Shown one piece after another: positions 1-6,017 of a stretch of DNA of 11,888 bases. Position numbers and translations under genes: made by a program. The DNA is from Candidatus Effluviviaceae Genus I sp. GTDB taxonomy: Bacteria; Joyebacterota; Joyebacteria; Joyebacterales; Joyebacteraceae. The notes under the pieces are model-generated. The model had not been told where the DNA came from and ran no database searches. It saw only the letters and a program-made list of their open reading frames with translations. Position 1 is the first letter of the stretch. Every line of letters begins with the position of its first letter. The DNA lies in assembly GCA_016867725.1 (NCBI GenBank), contig VGIX01000044.1, forward strand, positions 1 to 11,888, given 5' to 3'.

Positions 1-14
1 GCTTCCCCGGAGGA

Positions 15-43
15 AGGATACCCCGCCGAGCCGGCCGGTGCAA
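15..43 (-). promoter_or_regulatory. Weak promoter-like match pointing out of the left edge
   Basis: Read on the minus strand, a TTGCAC hexamer (38-43) lies exactly 17 bp before TATCCT (15-20). The -35 match is poor. The -10 hexamer and spacing equal those of two better promoters near 10351 and 10440. If real, it would drive a minus-strand gene left of the window. Nothing else was found in the gene-free stretch 1-145. Confidence 0.2.
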
Positions 44-145
44 GCGACACCCCTGCTCCCATTGCGAGTGAGGTGTAGCCTCGATGGTAACCACAAACGC
101 AGGGCAATGTGATGTTAGGGAACCTGACGGGTAGGCGGGGCGCGC

Positions 146-1888
146 CTATCGGAGCAGGATGATCTTCCCTGACAGCGTCTGCGCCCCGGACCGGATCCTG
201 TAGAGATAGACGCCGGCGGCGAGCGATCCCGACGCCTCGTTGCCCGCGTCCCACGCGAGTTCGTGCACACCCGCCGCGAAGTCGTGGTCGCAGAGCACCG
301 TGACGGTTCGCCCGCGCACCGTGAGGATCTCCGCCCTGACCCGCGCCCTCGATGCGAGCGAGAAGGCCAGCCGCGTCGTCCCGCGCGCCGGGTTGGGGAA
401 CGGCGCCGCGGTCAGCGCGAGCGACCGAGCGTGCGGCTCGTCTGACACGCCGCTCGGTGCCGGGCTGATCGTCACACCCGTGATGGAGTGCGCCGGGAGG
501 CTCACCCGCACATAGCAGGTCGCCACGCTGCCCTCCACGACCGTCTGGACGAGTTCCCCGTTGTCCACCTCGTAGGGCGCCGACGCAGCGGGCACTCGGA
601 ACTTCACGAGCCCATGCTCGAACGTCTGCGGCTGGTTGTTGATGATGCCCACCGTCAGCTCCTCGTGCGTGCCGTCGTTCGGAGGGTCGAACAGCACGCG
701 AAGCTGAAGCCCGGTGCCGCCGGCGGAGACGTGCGCGGAGGGCGTGATCGTCGTACCCCCGGAGGCGCGCACCACGCGCATGGCCCGGGCGCCGTCGCAG
801 ACGGCGGCCAGCGAGAGATCGTAGGGCGGCGACGTGATCGACCCCGACGACGAGTGGATGTGCCCCCACAGCGCGCAGTCGATCCCAAGACTCCCGAGAT
901 TGAGCTGGTCCTGGAAGTCCATGTGGTAGAACGCCACGACGGGTGTGGTCGGTGAGACGGTCGAGAGATCGCTCGTCAGCCACGACAGCTGCCTCGACGT
1001 GAAGCTGTCGGTCCCGTAGATGTTCCTGCGCCACCGATCGTAGTTGTTGTACGCCTCGATGCCGACGAAGTGGACCCCGCCGTAGTCGAACGAGGAGTCC
1101 TGCGTGTAGGCGATCTCCGACGGCGGCGGGTCGTAGAGGCGTCGCCAGCCGAAGAACCTCCACCAGTTCCGCCGCGCCGTCCCCGCCGGCGGCGGCGTGT
1201 CGTTCCAGCCGCCGATGTCGTGGTTGCCGGCCGTGAGATACACGGGAACGTCGAGCTCTTTGAGGACCCGCTTGAGACGTGTGTAGTATCGCTTGTTCAG
1301 GTAGTTCTCGAGCTCGCCTTCGTTCACGAGGTCGCCCGTGAAGAGCACGAACGCGGGGTTCATGATGTTGATGTCGTCGATGACGGCACGCAGGTCGAGG
1401 AGCTCCGTCGTGTCGGTGTCGGCGCCGGACTGGTAGTGGTAGAGGTGCGTGGGGAAGTGCGCGTCGGTGATGTGCACGAAGTAGAAGTCGTCCTCGATGG
1501 AGAGGCGCACGGCGACGGCGTGGGCTTCGGTGTCCCAGACGCCGCCGGAGGCCTCGACGCGGAGGTCGTACAGCTCCGCGGGAACGCCCGGCGGCACGGT
1601 CGCCGTCATGAACCAGCGCTCATGGCCCGCGCTGTAGGCCGCATCGCTCACGGAGAGCGTGTGTTCGAGCGATCCGCGGACCAGGGACGCGGCCCAGCCC
1701 GTGGTCGCCGGCGGGGCGTACGCCTCGACGGTGAACTGCCCCCCGGGGACCGTGATCGTCGGAATGGACAGGATGGGGCGGGCGATCACCGTGAGCGTGT
1801 CGCCGATGGCGATCTCGGCCGGCGCCCCGACGGCGCAGGTCGGTGCGAGGACCGTTGCTGCCACGATGGCGAGGATGATCGTCGTCAT
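146..1888 (-). CDS. Secreted metallophosphoesterase with C-terminal FlgD-like sorting domain
   Basis: A 580-aa calcineurin-like metallophosphoesterase, probably a phosphomonoesterase or phosphodiesterase acting outside the inner membrane; the substrate cannot be told. A signal peptide covers about residues 1-21 (cut near AVGA). A beta-rich region follows at 25-130. The catalytic domain (about 135-385) shows the five family motifs in order: D-A-H at 142-144, G-D at 185-186, G-N-H-D at 221-224, H322, and G-H-I-H at 342-345, so it should bind two metals and be active. A beta-rich linker leads to a C-terminal domain from about 488, with P-N-P-A-R-G at 498-503 and G-V-Y-L-Y-R-I near 559, as in FlgD-Ig/type IX secretion tails; surface export is inferred. 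The frame stays open upstream to 2473, but ATG 1888 is chosen because the signal peptide starts there. There is no Shine-Dalgarno; an extended -10 lies 6 nt before the ATG. Ends in TAG. Confidence 0.9.
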   Translation of the reverse strand: MTTIILAIVAATVLAPTCAVGAPAEIAIGDTLTVIARPILSIPTITVPGGQFTVEAYAPPATTGWAASLVRGSLEHTLSVSDAAYSAGHERWFMTATVPPGVPAELYDLRVEASGGVWDTEAHAVAVRLSIEDDFYFVHITDAHFPTHLYHYQSGADTDTTELLDLRAVIDDINIMNPAFVLFTGDLVNEGELENYLNKRYYTRLKRVLKELDVPVYLTAGNHDIGGWNDTPPPAGTARRNWWRFFGWRRLYDPPPSEIAYTQDSSFDYGGVHFVGIEAYNNYDRWRRNIYGTDSFTSRQLSWLTSDLSTVSPTTPVVAFYHMDFQDQLNLGSLGIDCALWGHIHSSSGSITSPPYDLSLAAVCDGARAMRVVRASGGTTITPSAHVSAGGTGLQLRVLFDPPNDGTHEELTVGIINNQPQTFEHGLVKFRVPAASAPYEVDNGELVQTVVEGSVATCYVRVSLPAHSITGVTISPAPSGVSDEPHARSLALTAAPFPNPARGTTRLAFSLASRARVRAEILTVRGRTVTVLCDHDFAAGVHELAWDAGNEASGSLAAGVYLYRIRSGAQTLSGKIILLR

Positions 1889-1894
1889 GTCTTC

Positions 1895-1904
1895 AGTATA
1901 GCAA
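1895..1904 (-). promoter_or_regulatory. Extended -10 promoter, probably giving a leaderless mRNA
   Basis: On the minus strand the sequence reads TTGC-TATACT. This combines a TG-n extension with a 5/6 match to TATAAT (-10 hexamer at 1895-1900). No good -35 lies 17 bp upstream (TGGCGG at 1918-1923), which is usual for extended -10 promoters. Only six bases separate the hexamer from the metallophosphoesterase ATG, so transcription should start at or next to the A of that codon. This agrees with the absence of a ribosome binding site. Confidence 0.55.
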
Positions 1905-2038
1905 GAATCGGGTCCGCCCGCCACGATGCACCGGCCGACCGCGGGTTGGCAGCATACGGGTCTTCGCCGAACATCAGCTCCTCGAACTGGACGGTCGAGA
2001 TGGACGGGCGGAGGCCTCAGCCTGAGCGGGTGACAGCG

Positions 2039-2539
2039 ATGCTGAGCCAGCCCACGACCCTCGCGTGCTTCGGCGGCATCGTGCTCATCGGGGCGATCGA
2101 CCGGCTGATCCCGGCCTCCGAGAACCCTCACGAGGCGCGCGGGCTGGAGGAGCTTCGCGGCGATGCGCCGCCCTTCTCGAAGCTGCTTCGCATGGGGGTC
2201 ATGTCCGCCGCGGCCATCGCCACCCACAACGTGCCCGAGGGCATCGCGGTCTCCGTGCCCATCTCCTACGCGACCGGCAGCAGGAGGAAGGCGTTCTTCC
2301 TCTCGTTCCTCTCGGGTCTTGCGGAGCCGGTGGGCGCGCCGGCGGGCTACTTCCTGCTCCTGCGCTTCCTCGGGGACGCCGCGTTCGCGCTCGCGTTCGC
2401 GGCGGCAGGCATCATGGTCTTCATCTCGATCGACGGGCTGCTCCCCGCGGCCGAGCGGTACGGCGAGCACCACGCGGCGACGTACAGCATCATCGCGGGC
2501 ATGGCCGTGATGGCCGCGAGCCTTCTGCTCTTCAGCTAG
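2039..2539 (+). pseudogene. Remnant of a ZIP-family (ZupT-like) metal transporter, 5'-truncated with an internal deletion
   Basis: This 166-aa frame matches only the later part of ZupT-like transporters, which are about 250-270 aa with eight helices and import zinc or other divalent metals. It opens in helix 3 (G-G-I-V-L-I near 12-17, then D-R-L-I-P at 21-25), so helices 1-2 are missing. The family carries two H-N-x-P-E-G motifs, in helices 4 and 5, about 28 residues apart. Here there is one, at 63-68: its left flank looks like helix 4 (K-L-L-R-M-G), while its right flank is typical of the region after the helix 5 copy (V-S-V-P-I, Y-A-T-G-S-R-R-K-A, S-G-L-A-E-P-V-G). This implies an in-frame deletion between the two motif copies. 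The later helices are intact to TAG. ATG 2039 is nominal; in-frame GTG 2030 and ATG 2000 are alternatives, and none has a convincing ribosome site. Probably non-functional; a short working relative is possible but unlikely. Confidence 0.7.
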
Positions 2540-2569
2540 CGTGTGTCGGCGTGTCGCTTCCGGAAGCTG

Positions 2570-3232
2570 CTACTTGAAGATCGCCTTGAGGCGGCCCCAC
2601 GTGGCCTCGTCGATCGGGTTGGCCGGGACCGCGCCCACCTTGATCTGGAAGGCGAGGTTCGACTGCGTCGGGGCCGGGTCCTGCCACGAGAGCACAGCGG
2701 TTCCCGTCAGCGAGAAGCCGTCGTAGAGGTTCGCGCCGCTGATCCTCAGGACGTCGGTCGCGCTCGGACCCGTGGCCTGGGAGACGTCGCCCACCGGGAG
2801 GCCCTCGAGCACGAGGTTGCTCACCGCGAGGCTCGACCCGCTCTGCCCCGCCCTCGCCCTCACGAAGATCTCGTTGAAGTACCGGTCAGGCTGATAGGTC
2901 AGCGTGACGCCGCCGAGCGTGAAGGACGCCGTGTTGAGGAAGGCGTCGTACGCCACGGTGAGTGGTTCGGTCCTGCCGCTCTGCCAGTTGTGCTGCGCGG
3001 TCTGCGAGGGGGAGGAGGTGAGGCGCCCGATGTCCAGCTCGAACGTGGCCACGCCGCCGCGGTCACCGATGCGCCCCTCGGCGGTGAACGACAGCTCAGA
3101 CTCGGGCATGAGGGCGAGCATCTGCTGGTCCGTCAGGTGCTGGGTGACCAGAACGGCCTGCGCCGCGCCCGCGAACACGAGCAGAGAAGGCACGAGAAGC
3201 ATCCCGACACGCCGCGTCAGCACTTCACGCAT
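2570..3232 (-). CDS. Secreted protein of unknown function, beta-rich
   Basis: A 220-aa protein with a clear signal peptide: basic n-region (residues 1-9), hydrophobic core 11-22, likely cut after A-Q-A at 26. The mature part is beta-rich with G/T/S-rich strands, including a motif F-T-L-G-G-V-T-L-T-Y at 104-113. The pattern resembles 'choice-of-anchor' extracellular domains, possibly the W type, but I could not confirm this. There are no catalytic motifs and no cysteines. The last ten residues, T-W-G-R-L-K-A-I-F-K, form a compact aromatic/basic tail that may be an export or anchoring signal (inference). Start ATG 3232 is supported by the signal peptide and the promoter upstream; the ribosome site is poor. 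It converges with the ZIP remnant, 30 bp apart. Ends in TAG. Confidence 0.75.
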   Translation of the reverse strand: MREVLTRRVGMLLVPSLLVFAGAAQAVLVTQHLTDQQMLALMPESELSFTAEGRIGDRGGVATFELDIGRLTSSPSQTAQHNWQSGRTEPLTVAYDAFLNTASFTLGGVTLTYQPDRYFNEIFVRARAGQSGSSLAVSNLVLEGLPVGDVSQATGPSATDVLRISGANLYDGFSLTGTAVLSWQDPAPTQSNLAFQIKVGAVPANPIDEATWGRLKAIFK

Positions 3233-3286
3233 GAACCGGCCCCCAGCAGTCGAACGCAGGAACTGAGAGGATCGCTGTGCGATTCC

Positions 3287-3315
3287 ATGCTACCCACTTC
3301 TTCCGAGGATGTCAA
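3287..3315 (-). promoter_or_regulatory. Sigma-70-type promoter of the secreted protein at 2570-3232
   Basis: On the minus strand a perfect TTGACA -35 (3310-3315) is followed after exactly 17 bp by TAGCAT (3287-3292), a 4/6 match to the -10. Transcription would start near 3280, giving a leader of about 48 nt before the ATG at 3232. Confidence 0.65.
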
Positions 3316-3372
3316 GGTGGCAGCCCCGTGGGGCGGAGAGACGCTCTGCGGTCTGACTCCCCGCCAGCCCTC

Positions 3373-4296
3373 CTATCCAGACGCCTCGCGCAGCTCGGGA
3401 GCCGGCATGTCCTCCTGCCAGAACCAGTAGGCGATCGGCTTCCTCAGGCGCCCGGCGGGGACGACCGCCGGCGCTCCCGACGCGCTCAGGGCGTGGATCA
3501 CGACACCGCCGAGATGGCCTCCGGTGAGGCCGGCGAGGTCTGCCGCGGCCTCGGCACAGGCGTCCTTCACAGGAACCCCTGCTCCGAGGTTCCACACCAC
3601 GCGCGCGGCGGTGCAGGCCCGCAGCGCCATCTCGCCCGTGTGCGTGCAGCCGCATGCGCCCGCGGCGTTCTGGGCATACAGACCGGCGCCGATCACCGGC
3701 GAGTCCCCGAGCCTCCCCGGGTACTTGTACGCCCACCCTGACGTGCTCGTGCCCGCTGCGATGTCGCCACGGGCGTCGATGGCGAGGACGACGACGGTGT
3801 CCCGGCACTCGAGCCGTCCGGCGGCGATCCATGCCGCCGGTGCGAGCGGTCCCGCCCGCCAGTTCGGGCCCGCGCTCGTCTCCACGTCGCGCTCGATCCA
3901 GGCGCCGTGCGATGACCGCGCCGCGTCCGTGAGGAGCTCTGTCCGGCGGTGTCCCATCTCGCGGGCGAACATCGCGGCGCCCTCGCCGACGAGCATGACG
4001 TGGGGGAGGTGCTCCATGACCGCCCGCGCGACGCTCACGGCGTGCACGTGGCCGCGAAGCGCCCCCACGGACCCGGCCATGCGCGTTGCGCCGTCCATGA
4101 CCGCAGCGTCGCACTCCATCTCTCCGAGGAGATTGGGGTCGCCGCCCAGCCCGACGTGGCGCACTGCCGGGTCGGCCTCGACGCGTCGTATGCCCTCCTC
4201 GACGGCGTCGAGCGCCTTGCGCCCCTCCTTGAGCTGCCGCACGGCGTCGGCCATCCCAATCTCAGCAAGGTCGCTTGCGAGAACCGTCATCGGCAT
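3373..4296 (-). CDS. Glycosylasparaginase/isoaspartyl-peptidase-type N-terminal nucleophile hydrolase
   Basis: A 307-aa member of the N4-(beta-N-acetylglucosaminyl)-L-asparaginase family: proenzymes that cut themselves before a Thr, which then becomes the nucleophile that hydrolyses asparagine-linked or isoaspartyl amide bonds. Family landmarks are A-L-D-A-V-E at 28-33, V-G-L-G-G near 48-52, A-V-M-D-G at 65-69, the cleavage site D166/T167, A-G-T-S-T-S-G-W at 181-188, and G-R-L-G-D-S-P at 194-200 with R195 and D198 in the positions that bind the substrate carboxylate. Three sites are unusual: the usual HDTIG around the nucleophile is RDTVV, the common N-terminal S-T-W is A-S-D (7-9), and the usual TGxG[DE] is T-H-T-G-E (218-222). 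No signal peptide. ATG 4296 is chosen because AAGGGAG (4304-4310) sits 7 nt upstream and family homology begins here; the frame is open to 4407. Divergent from the VWA gene. Ends in TAG. Confidence 0.88.
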   Translation of the reverse strand: MPMTVLASDLAEIGMADAVRQLKEGRKALDAVEEGIRRVEADPAVRHVGLGGDPNLLGEMECDAAVMDGATRMAGSVGALRGHVHAVSVARAVMEHLPHVMLVGEGAAMFAREMGHRRTELLTDAARSSHGAWIERDVETSAGPNWRAGPLAPAAWIAAGRLECRDTVVVLAIDARGDIAAGTSTSGWAYKYPGRLGDSPVIGAGLYAQNAAGACGCTHTGEMALRACTAARVVWNLGAGVPVKDACAEAAADLAGLTGGHLGGVVIHALSASGAPAVVPAGRLRKPIAYWFWQEDMPAPELREASG

Positions 4297-4409
4297 TGCG
4301 TTTCTCCCTTGAGCGGGCGTCCATGTGGTCACGGCGTCCGGCCCTTCGCCGGGGCTCCCGCGCCCAGCCGTTGCGCCGCAGCGTCCACGGGCCTGAGCGA
4401 CGCTCACGC

Positions 4410-4425
4410 TGGCACGATTCGTGCT
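4410..4425 (+). promoter_or_regulatory. Possible sigma-54 -24/-12 site or 13-bp palindromic operator
   Basis: TGGCAC-GATTC-GTGCT fits the sigma-54 consensus TGGCAC-N5-TTGCW at all but one conserved position, with the required 10 bp between GG (4411-4412) and GC (4423-4424). It would start transcription near 4436, upstream of the VWA gene. The same bases form a perfect odd palindrome, GCACGA-T-TCGTGC (4412-4424), so a repressor or activator site between the divergent genes is an equally good reading. Confidence 0.35.
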
Positions 4426-4458
4426 CCACCGTGCGGGCGGACCAGGCTGAACATGGTT

Positions 4459-4478
4459 CCCCCGGGATCGCCCGGGGG
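4459..4478. repeat. Inverted repeat in the leader of the VWA gene
   Basis: CCCCCGGG (4459-4466) and CCCGGGGG (4471-4478) form an 8-bp perfect G+C stem with loop ATCG. It lies between the divergent promoter region and the ribosome site at 4506. No T tract follows, so it is more likely a leader structure or protein site than a terminator. Confidence 0.5.
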
Positions 4479-4520
4479 CCTTCCGACCGCGGAAGAGGGT
4501 AGCACAGGAGGAGCACGCAG

Positions 4521-5840
4521 ATGAGCGGGATCACCGGACGATGCGCGCGCACCGTCGCGGGCGCGATGCTCTTGCTCGCGTGGGCTGCGACCGCCCTTGC
4601 GGCGCCGCAGGGCATGCACCACGTGATCATCGTCGACTGCACCGGCACCATGAAGTACCAGGGACGAGCACAGGCGACGCTTGCGGCGCTCCAGGAGTTC
4701 GTGAAGGCCATGGCCCCCGAGGACCGCGTGAGCGTGTACGGCTACGGCGAGCGGACGCACGCCGTGCTGAGCAAGTATCCGGTCACGGTCGGCGATGCGG
4801 CCGCGAGGCAGTCGCTCATGAACGCCATGCGGCTCACCTTCGACCACGACAGGACCGACATCACCGCCGGGCTCGAGCTTGCGTGGCGCGAACGGGACAA
4901 GGTCCTTCCCGTCATCAGCGGGCGGCGCAACGGGTGCGTCGTCCTTCTGACCGACGGCAAGCTCATCCCGGTGTACGAGGACTACTCGCAGTACGACGCG
5001 ATCCGCGCGGCCAGCGAGGCGAGGCTGAGGGAGCTTGGCCGCATGTTCGGCGAGATCCGCGTTCCGGTCGTCACGATCGGCCTCGGTCGGCCCGACCAGG
5101 TCGACGGGGCGCTCCTTGCCGACGTCTCGACGGCGAGCGGAGGCGAGTACTTCGCGTCGCTCGACGCGCAGGCGCTGTCGGGCGCGTTCTCGAAGGCGGC
5201 GGTGAAGGCGGCCGCGCGGCGGCCGAGCGAGAACGAGGCCGTGGCGGACGCCGCTCCGGCGGCGGATGCGCCGCGCGAGGCCACGGCGCAGCCGTCGGAC
5301 GGCGGGAAGAACACGAAGGCGCAGGAGCCTCGCCCCGCGGACGCCCCGCGGAGCGGCGGTCTGGTCAAGGGGATGCTCGCCGCGGCCGGCGACTGCCGCG
5401 CGCGCTCGAGCATGTTCTATCAGGGCGCGACGGCGGCGCTCGGCGTGCTCATGGGCGTCGTCGCCCTCGGCGTGCACCGCAAGCAGTCGTGGACGAACGT
5501 GTTCACGCGGGCCATCGGGACGCAGCCGGCTCGCGTGAAGGGGTATCTCAGGCCCGTCGAGCGCGAGGGGACGACGTCCGCCAGGGCGTGCGTCCCGCTC
5601 GAGAACCCGGGCCACGTCTGCGTGAGGCTCGGGGCCGGCGGCGACTTCCTTGACGATCTGGCCCACACGGCCGTCGAGGTGATCGGCACGCGCGACGACG
5701 GCGGCCCGCTGATCCGCGTCGTCACCGGCAGTGTCACCGTCAACGGGGAGCCGGTCCGCACGATGCGCAAGCTCGCCGACGGCGACGCGCTGGACATCGA
5801 CGGGAGGCCGTTCGTGTATCTGAGGGGCAGGCGCAGGTAG
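4521..5840 (+). CDS. Membrane-anchored VWA-domain protein with FHA-like C-terminal domain
   Basis: A 439-aa protein. A signal peptide spans 1-28 (cut after A-L-A). A von Willebrand factor A domain spans about 33-225, with a complete metal-ion-dependent adhesion site: D-C-T-G-T (D39, T41, T43; a D-x-T-x-T form of DxSxS), T112 in R-T-D-I, and D145 in L-L-T-D-G. VWA domains bind protein or peptide partners through the metal. A low-complexity Ala/Pro/Glu linker (about 230-285) precedes a hydrophobic helix at 299-318, the likely membrane anchor. The C-terminal part (about 335-436) ends like an FHA domain (V-N-G at 407-409, L-A-D-G-D at 418-422, then F-V-Y-L), but the phosphothreonine-binding G-R-x-x-S and S-x-x-H motifs are not visible. 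This would put the VWA domain outside and the FHA-like part in the cytoplasm. AGGAGG (4506-4511) lies 9 nt before the ATG. Partner unknown. Ends in TAG, followed by a hairpin. Confidence 0.85.
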   Translation: MSGITGRCARTVAGAMLLLAWAATALAAPQGMHHVIIVDCTGTMKYQGRAQATLAALQEFVKAMAPEDRVSVYGYGERTHAVLSKYPVTVGDAAARQSLMNAMRLTFDHDRTDITAGLELAWRERDKVLPVISGRRNGCVVLLTDGKLIPVYEDYSQYDAIRAASEARLRELGRMFGEIRVPVVTIGLGRPDQVDGALLADVSTASGGEYFASLDAQALSGAFSKAAVKAAARRPSENEAVADAAPAADAPREATAQPSDGGKNTKAQEPRPADAPRSGGLVKGMLAAAGDCRARSSMFYQGATAALGVLMGVVALGVHRKQSWTNVFTRAIGTQPARVKGYLRPVEREGTTSARACVPLENPGHVCVRLGAGGDFLDDLAHTAVEVIGTRDDGGPLIRVVTGSVTVNGEPVRTMRKLADGDALDIDGRPFVYLRGRRR

Positions 5841-5864
5841 GCCGGCCGATAGGGCGCAGAGCGA

Positions 5865-5892
5865 GAGGCCCCCGACGCGCGTCGGGGGCCTC
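5865..5892 (+). terminator. Terminator-like hairpin after the VWA gene
   Basis: A perfect 28-base palindrome, left arm GAGGCCCCCGACGC, starts 25 bp past the VWA stop. As RNA it gives a 12-bp stem with a GCGC loop. Only scattered T residues follow, so termination may need Rho or the very stable stem alone. It separates the VWA gene from the DUF5916 gene. Confidence 0.55.
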
Positions 5893-6017
5893 GTCACGTC
5901 TGGGGCCGACGGCAGTTCGGCGCGGCGACGCGCGGTGCAACCCGGCGCACGGGAGAGGTGTCTGAGAGGCGTGTTCCGGACCTGCGCCTCTCGATCCCAT
6001 CTGAGCGAGGCATCACC

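Noticed and set aside
132-148. 6-bp stem at the metallophosphoesterase stop as an intrinsic terminator
   Set aside because: The stem TAGGCG/CGCCTA is short, overlaps the stop codon and has no T tract after it in the reading direction.
1070-1888. Plus-strand open frame running across the metallophosphoesterase into the ZIP remnant
   Set aside because: It is antisense to strongly conserved motifs, gives Arg/Val/Gly-rich low-complexity protein, and only its part after about 2039 matches a family.
2556-2567. Perfect 12-bp palindrome GCTTCCGGAAGC between convergent genes as a terminator
   Set aside because: It has no loop and no T tract, and is too short for a stable hairpin; it may be chance.
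5958-6017. GTG 5958 as start of the DUF5916 gene
   Set aside because: It would put 20 charged residues before the signal peptide, and the purine-rich stretch directly abuts the GTG; ATG 6018 has a better-spaced site.
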